Below, in pieces: positions 32,611 through 43,863 of a stretch of DNA of 59,029 bases. The translations under genes were made by a program, and so were the position numbers. A model generated the notes under the pieces. The model saw only the letters and a list, made by a program, of their open reading frames with translations. It did not search any database and was not told the origin of the DNA. How positions within the stretch are numbered: the stretch's first letter is position 1; every line of letters starts with the position of its first letter. Source of the DNA: Brevinematales bacterium (GTDB taxonomy: Bacteria; Spirochaetota; Brevinematia; Brevinematales; Thermospiraceae); contig JAOADA010000007.1 of assembly GCA_026417555.1 (NCBI GenBank), positions 1-59,029 of the forward strand. The letters are read 5' to 3'.

Positions 32611-33999
32611 ATGCAAAAACTTCGTTTTGCCCCCTCTCCCACGGGACAGCTTCACCTTGGCAGTGCACGAACGGCAATTTTTAACTGGCTCTATGCAAAA
32701 CATACAGGGGGAAAGTTTGTATTACGGATTGAGGATACGGATCTTTCCCGTTCCCAGGAGGAATACACGGCCTCTATTCTCAAAGACATGCAATGGCTGG
32801 GTATGGAATATGATGAATTTTATAAACAAAGTGAGCGTTTTGATATCTACAAGTCGTATGTGGACAAATTGGTCTCTGAGGGCAAAGCTTACTATTGTTG
32901 TTGTACACGAGAGGATCTTATCCGACGCAACCAGTCCCGCGGTATCTATGATGAGGTAACCAAGTATGATGGCCACTGCCAAGACAAAGCAGTCCAACCT
33001 GGTCCAGGGACAGTCGTTCGTATCCATAGTGGTCCAGAACGGGATATCATCTTCAAAGATGTGGTCAAGGGAAGGATTGCAATCAACACCAAGGAACTCG
33101 ACGATTTTGTCCTGTGGAAAAGCGACGGCTCTCCCACCTACAACTTTGCCGTCGTGATTGATGACGCCCTCATGGGAATTACCACCATCCTACGGGGAGA
33201 AGATCATATCTCCAATACCGCCAAACAGATCATTCTCTATGAGTATTTTGGTTTTTCCATTCCTACCTTTGGCCATCTCCCCATGGTATTTGACACAGAT
33301 AGAACCCCTCTTTCGAAACGAAAAGGTTCAACCAACATAGAGTATTATCGCAAGCAGGGTATTCTCCCTGAGGCTCTTTTGAACTATATTGCCCGTCTGG
33401 GATGGTCTCATGGAAACGATGAAATCTTCATGCTTGAGGATCTCATCCGTGTTTTTGACATCTCTCATCTCAACAAATCCAATGCCGTCTATGATGAAAA
33501 AAAGATGATCTGGGTCAACAGCAAACACATGAAACTTGAACCTCGTGAAAAGGTGATAAAAGCGTTTCTGGTCTATTTAGAAGACACCCAGCAGCAACTC
33601 GTTGGCCGTATGCAGGATGAAGCCTGGTTAACAGAAGCTGTTGATCTTCTTCGCAGTCGAAGTGATACCCTCGCTGATCTGTATCGTGATATGATACCCT
33701 ACGCTCTCGACAGTTATGAACTAGATGAAAAGGCAAGAGAACTTCTTCCCTCGCTTCAAACAGAAACCCTAGAAAAAGCCTACCAGGAAGCGAAGCATAT
33801 CATCCTCGCTACCTCACGCTATGATGAAACATTAGAGAGTCTTCTTCGTCAAGTGGCTGAGAAGTATGGCATACCCTTTAAGGATCTCATCCAGCGTATT
33901 CGTATCCAACTAACAGGCAAAACCGTAAGCCCGGACATTTTGTCCGTGATGAGACTCCTTTCTCCTGTGCTCCCTCAGAGGTTATCTCGTCAATTTTAG
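32611..33999 (+). CDS. gltX: glutamyl-tRNA synthetase
   Basis: Charges tRNA-Glu (possibly also tRNA-Gln, followed by amidation); 462 aa, class I. The start is ATG 32611 (MQKLRFAPSPTGQLHLGSAR) with GAGGTG upstream; earlier in-frame ATGs lie outside the fold. HIGH motif is HLGS and KMSKS motif is PLSKRKGS. A TATACT -10-like element lies at 32584 but without a good -35. The stop overlaps the next GTG by one base. Confidence 0.97.
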   Translation: MQKLRFAPSPTGQLHLGSARTAIFNWLYAKHTGGKFVLRIEDTDLSRSQEEYTASILKDMQWLGMEYDEFYKQSERFDIYKSYVDKLVSEGKAYYCCCTREDLIRRNQSRGIYDEVTKYDGHCQDKAVQPGPGTVVRIHSGPERDIIFKDVVKGRIAINTKELDDFVLWKSDGSPTYNFAVVIDDALMGITTILRGEDHISNTAKQIILYEYFGFSIPTFGHLPMVFDTDRTPLSKRKGSTNIEYYRKQGILPEALLNYIARLGWSHGNDEIFMLEDLIRVFDISHLNKSNAVYDEKKMIWVNSKHMKLEPREKVIKAFLVYLEDTQQQLVGRMQDEAWLTEAVDLLRSRSDTLADLYRDMIPYALDSYELDEKARELLPSLQTETLEKAYQEAKHIILATSRYDETLESLLRQVAEKYGIPFKDLIQRIRIQLTGKTVSPDILSVMRLLSPVLPQRLSRQF

Positions 34000-34796
34000 T
34001 GACTATGGAATCACGGATATATGCCCTTTTTGAAAAAGCGATCCAGCATTATGGAATGCTGGAGAACACCACAGGAATTGTTGTCGGTATTTCAGGGGGA
34101 ATGGATTCGCTTGTCCTTCTTTTGATGCTTGTCGCTGGTAATAAACGAAAAAAAAGGGATATTCCCCTCTATCCCGCCTTTGTTGACAACTTCAACGGCC
34201 AGAATGAGGCTCACAACAGAAGAATTGATGCCCTCGCCGCCTATATCAAGACAAAAACTGACCTCAATTTGCACGTTATCCGTGTCAATAGTATTGCTGA
34301 ACTCACCTCAGGAAACTACAAACCTCGAAACACCTGTTATCTTTGTGCGCAGAAACGCCGTACCGAACTCATCCATTATGCAGCAAGCCAGAAAGCCAAC
34401 AAGATTGCGCTTGGGCATCATATGGATGATATTCTGGAGACGTCCCTTATGAACCTTTTTTTCAAACGCGAACTCTCTTCTATGGTTCCAAGACTCAAGA
34501 TATTTGAAGGAGCCATGGAGTTTATCCGCCCACTTGCCTACGTAGAAAAATCCATGATTGAAGAGTTTGTCTATAGTCGTGAAGAAGAGATGCCCATTTT
34601 CTCAGAGGTGTGCCCCAACTCAATTCTCCGACGAGACCACAAACGCCTTCAGATACGAGAACTCATCAAGACTCTGTCTGAAGAAATTCCCCACTTTCGC
34701 CGTAACCTCTTTGAGGCCTTCCGCCATCCAGACACAGAGTATCTTCTCAATTACCTCTACCAACCAGAAACCAGCGGACGTTTTAAACGTCCATAG
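33999..34796 (+). CDS. TtcA-like tRNA thiolation enzyme
   Basis: A PP-loop ATPase, 265 aa, resembling TtcA, which makes 2-thiocytidine in tRNA. Motifs: PP-loop GISGGMDSLV, NTCYLCAQKRR (CxxC), ALGHHMDDILET and EVCPNSI. The three cysteines fit the Fe-S ligands of TtcA. The start is GTG 33999, which overlaps the gltX stop; ATG 34005 is the alternative and neither has a clear ribosome site, so coupling to gltX is likely. It ends 2 bp before the convergent dtd gene. Confidence 0.88.
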   Translation: MTMESRIYALFEKAIQHYGMLENTTGIVVGISGGMDSLVLLLMLVAGNKRKKRDIPLYPAFVDNFNGQNEAHNRRIDALAAYIKTKTDLNLHVIRVNSIAELTSGNYKPRNTCYLCAQKRRTELIHYAASQKANKIALGHHMDDILETSLMNLFFKRELSSMVPRLKIFEGAMEFIRPLAYVEKSMIEEFVYSREEEMPIFSEVCPNSILRRDHKRLQIRELIKTLSEEIPHFRRNLFEAFRHPDTEYLLNYLYQPETSGRFKRP

Positions 34797-34798
34797 GA

Positions 34799-37069
<2,271 letters not shown>

Positions 37070-37122
37070 AAACACGTCAGCAAAAAACACGCGCCCTAAA
37101 CGTAAAAAACAAGGAGGTCCGT

Positions 37123-37980
37123 ATGTGGACAGAGGATATGGACAAAGAACTTCTTGACTTGCTCACCCAGTACAGCTACGCCCCAGAACTTCTTGATCTT
37201 GCGATGGAACAAAATTTCCCTCATTTTACAAGAGCGGAGGTATATCAACGGATCTTTTATCTTCTCGGAAAGGTCCAACTCCTCCCTTCTGAAATCCCGG
37301 TAGAATGGAACGCTTTTCTCACCTATCACCAGCAGCTGATGCGACAGTTGGGAAGGCCTGTCTCTATACAAGTAGCTTTTCTTGACTACTTCTATGAGCG
37401 TAAAAACTACTATCACGATCCCATGGTTATCGAACGAAGTATCTACAATTATACCAAAAATCAGACCTTTATCGACTCCCTGACAGGGCTTTATAACTAC
37501 CGTTTCTTGCGGGATTTTCTCCAGAAGGAAACGCAACGAGCCAATAGACATGGAGAAATGTTTAGTGTTATCCTTATTGACATCGATGATTTTAAGTCTA
37601 TCAACGACAAGTTTGGCCATCTTGCTGGTGATATGGTACTCCAGCACACAGCCAAGATGATGCTTGATGTTCTTCGTCAGGAGGATGTAGCTATTCGGTA
37701 TGGGGGGGATGAGTTCATGATCGTACTCCCTGAAACAGATCTTGAGGGAGCAAAACGCTGCGCTGACCGTGTTCTTGCTTTGATGAAGGAGTCTTCTCTC
37801 TTTATCCATGATACCCCTCTCCATGTGAGTTATAGCATGGGATTAGCAACCTTTGGCTACCATAGCAAAGAGGCTCTTCTTCTCCTCGAACTCGCTGATC
37901 GTGCCCTTTACGAGGCGAAAAAGGCAGGAAAGGGGTGTTGGAGAACCACAGAAGAGGCTTACCTTACCTCATCCTCATAA
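37123..37980 (+). CDS. GGDEF-domain diguanylate cyclase
   Basis: Predicted to make c-di-GMP from GTP; 285 aa, soluble. Residues 1-110 form an unrecognised alpha-helical sensor domain. The GGDEF domain starts at SLTGLYNYRFLRDFL and has the intact active site RYGGDEFM (GGDEF 194-198). RQED (185-188) five residues upstream matches the inhibitory RxxD I-site, so product inhibition is expected. Single-gene unit; its last 22 bp overlap the convergent ptsI gene. Confidence 0.94.
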   Translation: MWTEDMDKELLDLLTQYSYAPELLDLAMEQNFPHFTRAEVYQRIFYLLGKVQLLPSEIPVEWNAFLTYHQQLMRQLGRPVSIQVAFLDYFYERKNYYHDPMVIERSIYNYTKNQTFIDSLTGLYNYRFLRDFLQKETQRANRHGEMFSVILIDIDDFKSINDKFGHLAGDMVLQHTAKMMLDVLRQEDVAIRYGGDEFMIVLPETDLEGAKRCADRVLALMKESSLFIHDTPLHVSYSMGLATFGYHSKEALLLLELADRALYEAKKAGKGCWRTTEEAYLTSSS

Positions 37981-39725
37981 AAGTACGAGTCATAGATCTC
38001 AGGACAGTGCTTTTTCAAATCCTCTCGAAGAACCTGCTGAATTTCCTCATGGGTCGTGAGTCTTTTGACAGTATTCCAGAGCTCTTTGGTTTGATACACT
38101 GAAGATTTGAGGAGGATAGACTTCACAAGAGGGAGGTAGGCAGGATTCACGCTAAAGATCCGTAAACCCATCCCCAAAAGTAACCGAACATAAAGAGGAT
38201 CTCGTGCCATCTCACCACAGACAGAAACAGGTTTCTTGTTGGCTGTTGCCGCACGAATAGTGAGACGAATCAAGGCAAGAACTCCAGGATTGAGAGGTTG
38301 GTAGTATTCACTCACATTTGGATTTCCCCTATCGGTAGCCAAGGTATACTGAACAAGATCATTGGTACCAATACTAAAGAAATCCACCTCTTTGATAAGG
38401 GTAGAAGCCATCATGGCCGCAGAGGGAATCTCTACCATAATCCCTAAGGGGATACGGTAGTTAAACGGCCTTCCCTCTCGCTTGAGATCGGAGACACATT
38501 CCTGGATAATTTCTTTCACTTGCCTCACTTCGCTGAGACTCGAAATCATGGGAATGAGAATCCTCACATTGTCATTGAAAACGCTAGAACGCATAATAGC
38601 CCGGAGTTGTTGCTTGAAGAGCTCTTTTTCTCTCAGAAAAATGCGGATAGACCGCCACCCAAGGAAGGGGTTGGCTTCCTGAACAGGGTTGGCAAGAAAC
38701 TTGTCTCCCCCAAGATCCAACGTACGAATAGTTACCGGTTTGCCAGAAAAAAGAATAAGAAACTCTCGATAGAGATCAAACTGTTCGTTTTCGTTCATCA
38801 TTCTTTGGTTTTGGATGAAGATCATCTCACTCCGAAGAAGCCCTATCCCTTCAGCCCCATGGCGCAGCGCAATATTGAGCTCCATAGAGTTGGAGACATT
38901 GGCCATGAGAGAAATGCCCACATCATCGGTAGTACGAGAGGGAAGATTAATGAGGTTGAAGTTGGCCTCTTCCTGAGCCTTGTAGTTTTTCTGAAGCTCA
39001 TAGTACGACGAGATAGTGGCTTCATCAGGATTGATAATCACCACGCCTTTGTATCCATCCACAATAATGATGTCATCTTTCTTAATGAAATTAAACAGAT
39101 CCTTAATCCCAAAAACTGCCGGAATCTCTAGAGATTCAGCAATAATGGCGGCATGTGAGGTCGTACTTCCCGTTTCCGTGGCAATCCCCAAGACAGCCCC
39201 CTGTTCAAGGTGAAGGACTTCAGCTGAAGAAATTTCCTCTGCAACAATGATGGCAGGGTTCTCCTTTGAGGGATGTTCAAGAACCCCCCCTTGGAGATTA
39301 TGAGCAATACGATTGGCAAGTTCTTTGATATCGAGAAAACGCGCTTGAAAATAGCCACTCTCAAGTTCTTCAAAACGCTTTTTGAGCTGAGAAAGTTCGT
39401 AGTGAAGAGCAGAAAGGGCATTGTAATAGTCTGTCTGGATACGCTTCACCACATCCTTTTGAAAAAAGTCTTCTTGGATGAGATTGTAGTGAAAATCAAG
39501 AACACTCGTATTCTTGTTGGAGAGGCGTTGTTGGGCCTGTTGACGCATATGAAGCGTCTCCTCACGAATAGCCTCAAGCGCTCTTTGGTAGGCCTCTACC
39601 TCTTCCATCACTTTTTCAGCCTCAATACGGGTATATCGGATATTTTTCATCAGGTCATGCCGTAGGATAGCTCTTCCAACCGCAATCCCACGTGAAATTG
39701 GTATACCCCTCAAAAAGTATCCCAT
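37959..39725 (-). CDS. ptsI: PTS enzyme I (PEP-protein phosphotransferase)
   Basis: First phosphotransfer of the PEP:sugar phosphotransferase system, moving phosphate from PEP to HPr; 588 aa. The N-terminal domain has the active His in GSTTSHAAIIAESLEIPAVFG. The C-terminal PEP-binding barrel has LLRSEMIFI, FLGWRSIRIFL, EIPSAAMMA, SIGTNDLVQYTLATDRGN and SVCGEMARDP with the catalytic Cys. HPr and EII genes are not in the window, so it may serve sugar transport or only regulation. Confidence 0.97.
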   Translation of the reverse strand: MGYFLRGIPISRGIAVGRAILRHDLMKNIRYTRIEAEKVMEEVEAYQRALEAIREETLHMRQQAQQRLSNKNTSVLDFHYNLIQEDFFQKDVVKRIQTDYYNALSALHYELSQLKKRFEELESGYFQARFLDIKELANRIAHNLQGGVLEHPSKENPAIIVAEEISSAEVLHLEQGAVLGIATETGSTTSHAAIIAESLEIPAVFGIKDLFNFIKKDDIIIVDGYKGVVIINPDEATISSYYELQKNYKAQEEANFNLINLPSRTTDDVGISLMANVSNSMELNIALRHGAEGIGLLRSEMIFIQNQRMMNENEQFDLYREFLILFSGKPVTIRTLDLGGDKFLANPVQEANPFLGWRSIRIFLREKELFKQQLRAIMRSSVFNDNVRILIPMISSLSEVRQVKEIIQECVSDLKREGRPFNYRIPLGIMVEIPSAAMMASTLIKEVDFFSIGTNDLVQYTLATDRGNPNVSEYYQPLNPGVLALIRLTIRAATANKKPVSVCGEMARDPLYVRLLLGMGLRIFSVNPAYLPLVKSILLKSSVYQTKELWNTVKRLTTHEEIQQVLREDLKKHCPEIYDSYFYEDEVR

Positions 39726-39749
39726 ATGTTTTCTCCTTTTTCTTTTCCC

Positions 39750-39778
39750 ATTATAACACCTTTTTAAAAAAACCGCAA
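39750..39778 (-). promoter_or_regulatory. promoter of ptsI
   Basis: Minus strand TTGCGG, 17-bp spacer, TATAAT, 24 bp before the ATG. Confidence 0.78.
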
Positions 39779-39821
39779 TATTTTCAGTCCTTCCCGCAAG
39801 AGAGGGGATACGAAGGAAAAA

Positions 39822-42224
39822 TCACTTTTTCCCCATAATGTCGTAAGCCACCCGAACAGCATCGACAGCATCAATTGCATAATATGCCCCAATGCTTGCG
39901 GCAAACTGACGAGTTACCGCCGCTCCACCCACCATAACAGGAATAGACATGTTCTTTTGCTTGAGAAGTTCCATAAATTCTGCCATGCGGGGCATAGTGG
40001 TAGTCATAAGGGCGGAAAGACCAATAATATCTGCCTGTTTTTCCCTGGCCACTTCATAAATCCTCTCCGCAGGGACATCCTTCCCCAGATCAATAACCTC
40101 AAATCCTTGGTTACGGAGCATGAGGATAACAATATTTTTTCCAATATCATGGACATCCCCTTGAACTGTCGCAAAAACCAGTTTTCCCTGGGTTGTTTCC
40201 CCTTCTGAGCGAAGGAGTGGTTCTAGTCTGGCAAAAGCCTTCTGCATGGTTTCTGCCGACAGAAGAAGTTGTGGGAGAAAATATTGCCGAGTTTCATACA
40301 AATGCCCAACCTCGGTAATAGCCGGAATAAGAAGGCTATCAAGAATCTCCCTCGGTGAAAGAGATCGCCCTAAAGCCTCCTCCAACAACCCTTCAATACG
40401 ATCCTTATGCCCCTTGATCACCGCCTCTCGAATCCTCTCTTCAAGAGACATTTCTCTTGCTACAGAGGATGATCCCTGCTTCTGTCCCGAGTAGAGACGG
40501 ATATATTCCATGGCTGAGGGATCTCTCCCAAGAAGCACATCAGACGCCTTGATCAGTCCCATCTGATGCTCATCAAGAGGATTGACAATCGCCGAGGTAA
40601 GTCCCGCCTCTATCGCCATGGTGAGAAAAGCTTGGTTCACAAATGGGCGTGCTGGTAATCCAAAAGAGACATTTGACAGCCCCATCGTTGTTAAAAGCCC
40701 AAGCTCATCTCGAAACATACGAAGTGTACGAAGTGTCTCTCGAGCTGAACGTTGATCCGAGGAAACAGTCATAACCAGTGGATCAGCAAGGATATTCTTT
40801 TTGTCTATGCCCCATTTTTCACAGGCTTCAAGAATACGTTTCATAAGAGAGACACGCTTCTCAGCGGTTTCTGGTATCCCTTGTTCATCGATAGGAAGGG
40901 CAACAAACGCCGCCCCATAGCGCTTGATCTCAGGAAGAAGGGCAAGTCTCTCAGGTTCTGCTGTCACTGAGTTAAGGAGGGGTTTTCCAGGATACACTCG
41001 CATTCCTCGTATCGCTGCTTGAGGAGAAGAGGTGTCTATCGCGAGCGGAATACGTACCACTGTAGAGAGAAGGTGAATAGCCTCTTCCATGAGTTTTGGC
41101 TCATCGGCCTGAGGAATACCCATATTCACATCAAGAACATGGGCTCCAGAGTGCTGTTGCTTGAGGGCTTCCTCCCTCACAAGAGCATATCCCCCTTTGA
41201 GAATATCCTCCACAAGTGATTTTCTTGCTGTGGGATTGATGCGTTCCCCTATCACGGTAAACGGAAGTGCTTGCCCCAAACGATGAAACTCAAAACGGCT
41301 AGAGAGTTTGAGAAAATCAATAGGTCGCCTATGGTATTTACGATAAGGTTTTTCTCTTTCACTTCTCTCGATAAGAAGTCGAATATGCTCCGGCGTGGTC
41401 CCACAACAGCCCCCTATCACACATGCCCCATGCTCCAGCATACGAAGGGCTGTCTCTACGTATGTCTCTGGGGTTTCACTGTAATGGGTTTTGCCATCCA
41501 CAAGATGGGGAAGCCCGGCATTGGCTTGCACAATGAGAGGGGTTTCAAAAAGATGCCCTACCCGTTCCATGATGGCTAACATCTCCCGAGGGCCTGTCCC
41601 ACAGTTCATCCCCATGATATCCACCCCCAGAGCCTCCAGCGTCGTAAAGGCCGCCTCCGGACTGGTTCCTGTAACCATACGTCCATCCGATTCAAAGGTA
41701 ACGCTAGCAATAATAGGAAGATCACACACCTCACGCGCGGCAAGAATACCCGCTTTGAGCTCTAAAATATCAATATGGGTTTCAAAAAACAGCACATCTG
41801 CTCCTGCATTCGCAAGCGCAAGAATCTGCTCCTTGTAGATGTCCACCATTTCATCAAACGAGATATCCCCAAGAGGTCTCACAAAATGTCCTGTGGGACC
41901 AATATCTGCTGCTACGAGGGCTTTCCCTTTTGCCACGTGCCTGGCGTTACGTACCCCAGCGGCATTGAGCTCCTCTAAACGATGGGCAAGTCCATAACTT
42001 TCGAGTTTGATTCTATTTCCCCCCAAGGTATTGGTAATCACAAGATCACTTCCCGCATCGATGTATGCCTGATGAACACTCTGAACAATGTCAGGACGAG
42101 TGATATTCCACATTTCGGGGCAATCCTCCCCCCGTAACCCATACTGCTGAAGGAACACCCCCATAGAGCCATCACTATACGCTACACCATTTCGCGCTTT
42201 TTCGACAAACTCCTGCCACGTCAT
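39822..42224 (-). CDS. metH: cobalamin-dependent methionine synthase lacking the reactivation domain
   Basis: Transfers methyl from methyltetrahydrofolate to homocysteine; 800 aa. Residues ~1-290 are the homocysteine/zinc domain (MNCGTGP, VIGGCCGTTPEHI). About 315-600 is the pterin-binding domain (FTVIGERINPTARKS). About 620-800 carries the B12 cap and Rossmann domains with DVHDIGKNIV, whose His ligates cobalt. E. coli MetH is ~1230 aa; the C-terminal SAM-dependent reactivation domain is absent here, as in some thermophiles, so reactivation must be by another protein. Last gene of the M50-TPR-Fic-hydrolase-MetH operon (ATGA overlap). Confidence 0.95.
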   Translation of the reverse strand: MTWQEFVEKARNGVAYSDGSMGVFLQQYGLRGEDCPEMWNITRPDIVQSVHQAYIDAGSDLVITNTLGGNRIKLESYGLAHRLEELNAAGVRNARHVAKGKALVAADIGPTGHFVRPLGDISFDEMVDIYKEQILALANAGADVLFFETHIDILELKAGILAAREVCDLPIIASVTFESDGRMVTGTSPEAAFTTLEALGVDIMGMNCGTGPREMLAIMERVGHLFETPLIVQANAGLPHLVDGKTHYSETPETYVETALRMLEHGACVIGGCCGTTPEHIRLLIERSEREKPYRKYHRRPIDFLKLSSRFEFHRLGQALPFTVIGERINPTARKSLVEDILKGGYALVREEALKQQHSGAHVLDVNMGIPQADEPKLMEEAIHLLSTVVRIPLAIDTSSPQAAIRGMRVYPGKPLLNSVTAEPERLALLPEIKRYGAAFVALPIDEQGIPETAEKRVSLMKRILEACEKWGIDKKNILADPLVMTVSSDQRSARETLRTLRMFRDELGLLTTMGLSNVSFGLPARPFVNQAFLTMAIEAGLTSAIVNPLDEHQMGLIKASDVLLGRDPSAMEYIRLYSGQKQGSSSVAREMSLEERIREAVIKGHKDRIEGLLEEALGRSLSPREILDSLLIPAITEVGHLYETRQYFLPQLLLSAETMQKAFARLEPLLRSEGETTQGKLVFATVQGDVHDIGKNIVILMLRNQGFEVIDLGKDVPAERIYEVAREKQADIIGLSALMTTTMPRMAEFMELLKQKNMSIPVMVGGAAVTRQFAASIGAYYAIDAVDAVRVAYDIMGKK

Positions 42225-43192
42225 AAGGCCTCCAAGAAGAAAAGTATATCACGATATACCTCTTGCCGATTTGTTTCCATCAAGAGGTGATGATTACCCA
42301 CATAGAGGTTGAGACTCAAACGAGGGAAAAGCCGCTCAAGCACAGGAAGATTGTATTTCCAATCCACCACACTATCTTCTCTCCCCTGTACCATCAGAAC
42401 TGGGAGATTTCCAAAAGAGGGATATTGGATCACACGTTCATGCCAGTTTCTTGCTGCCCGAAACCAGGAGAGATGTATTTTCTTCTCCTGAAGAGGATCC
42501 TTATTGTAAATAAACTCCAAAAATGCCTTGTCCGATGTTGTGGAATTCTGGGCTCGAGGGATCTCTGTGATAATCCCCCCCAAAATATTATATCCCATCA
42601 GGGCCATATTCCAGTTTACCAAACGGATCAAAGGAGAAACACATATCAATTTCTCTATTCGATTTTCCTGCCGATGGGTATGAAGATACTCAATCCAGAC
42701 GGAACAGCCTGTACTAAATCCCATGGCCACAAAACGTCTGGGAATATCTGGCACTTTCTGAAGCACACTCTCCAAAGCTGTCGCATAGTCAGAAAAATCC
42801 TCAATTCCCGTCCTTAGCCCACTCGAAAGCCCATGTCCAGGAAGATCCATGGCAACAACAGCGTAACCTTTTTCAAGAAAAAACTCATAAAAAGCCCCAT
42901 AGTTTCCCAGATGATCAAGATATCCATGCACAAAAACAATCACACCCCGTAACAAAGAAGGCCTCATAACCAAAACAAACACGGTATTTGTGCGTTGCCA
43001 CACCACATCATAACTCCGAAGGGTGACATTTTCCCATCCCAGATGATAAAACTGAAGATACTCCCTCAGTGTCTCACTCGTATTGGTAGTACCACTTGCC
43101 TGCCAAGCAAGATTGGTCCACCGATCATAGGAAAGATTCGCAGCATACCCACCCCCAACCAAGAAAAAAAGAACAAAAACAAAAATTTTCAT
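42221..43192 (-). CDS. exported alpha/beta hydrolase (lysophospholipase-like)
   Basis: A 323-aa serine hydrolase with an N-terminal signal peptide (MKIFVFVLFFLVGGGYAANL). FVHGYLDHLGNYG forms the oxyanion strand, AMDLPGHGLSSG is typical of monoacylglycerol lipases/lysophospholipases, GFSTGCSV is the nucleophile elbow (GxSxG), the Asp is in VQGREDSVVDW and the His in YVGNHHLLME. It overlaps both neighbours by 4 bp (ATGA). Natural substrate unknown. Confidence 0.87.
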   Translation of the reverse strand: MKIFVFVLFFLVGGGYAANLSYDRWTNLAWQASGTTNTSETLREYLQFYHLGWENVTLRSYDVVWQRTNTVFVLVMRPSLLRGVIVFVHGYLDHLGNYGAFYEFFLEKGYAVVAMDLPGHGLSSGLRTGIEDFSDYATALESVLQKVPDIPRRFVAMGFSTGCSVWIEYLHTHRQENRIEKLICVSPLIRLVNWNMALMGYNILGGIITEIPRAQNSTTSDKAFLEFIYNKDPLQEKKIHLSWFRAARNWHERVIQYPSFGNLPVLMVQGREDSVVDWKYNLPVLERLFPRLSLNLYVGNHHLLMETNRQEVYRDILFFLEAL

Positions 43193-43863
43193 GATGTCTC
43201 CTCACAGTATTTTGAAATAAGATAGCGAGAATCCCCATATTTCTCAAGAAGGGCATAAATATTCTCTTCAGAAGTCCCTATCTGGGTAATCTGGTCAATC
43301 CATTTGTCCTTATCACTGTACTTGATACGACTAGAAGGATTAAAGTAGGCAACCGCATTCTCCACCGTCAAAATAAAAGGAGGAAAACCATCCCCTATCA
43401 AAAGATAATTCAGAACAATATTGCCCGTACGATGATTGCCCTCAATGAAGAGTTGTGGTTGACTCAGGGCAAGGGTGTAGAATTGTGCAGCCTTTCGAAG
43501 AGGAGAGAGTTTTTTGCCTTTTTCCTTGTACCATTTGAGGATACGCCCAATTCTCTTCTGAAAACGTTCCCGAGTACTCAGGATGTGCTGATGAAATTCA
43601 AACCTCTTGGCAGGATCTTTTCCACAGAGAACTATATGATTGAGTTCCAGCATAGCATAGACACCTGCAGGATTGAAGAGATCGATGTCTTGACTCAAGA
43701 GAACATTGAGATACTCATAGGCAAGAAGGATATGCTCGACGATTTCGAGGGTCATGGGTTCCCGTTTGGTTTCGAGTTTTGCATTGATCTCGTGAAAATG
43801 GGTATATACCTCCACAAGACTCCCTCGAATAGCAGCAAGGTTAAAGAGACACCCCTTTTTCAT
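43189..43863 (-). CDS. Fic-like protein with degenerate catalytic motif
   Basis: A 224-aa predicted cytoplasmic protein. Residues 137-148, QLFIEGNHRTGN, align with the Fic motif HxFx[D/E]GNGRxxR. The catalytic His is replaced by Gln137, the second motif Gly by His144 and the last Arg by Asn148, while the Phe, Glu, Gly-Asn and Arg-Thr-Gly remain. Classical AMPylation is therefore unlikely; a different activity or a binding role is possible. It is translationally coupled to a TPR protein upstream and a hydrolase downstream. No obvious antitoxin partner is seen. The fold assignment rests mainly on this motif and the helical context. Confidence 0.72.
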   Translation of the reverse strand: MKKGCLFNLAAIRGSLVEVYTHFHEINAKLETKREPMTLEIVEHILLAYEYLNVLLSQDIDLFNPAGVYAMLELNHIVLCGKDPAKRFEFHQHILSTRERFQKRIGRILKWYKEKGKKLSPLRKAAQFYTLALSQPQLFIEGNHRTGNIVLNYLLIGDGFPPFILTVENAVAYFNPSSRIKYSDKDKWIDQITQIGTSEENIYALLEKYGDSRYLISKYCEETS

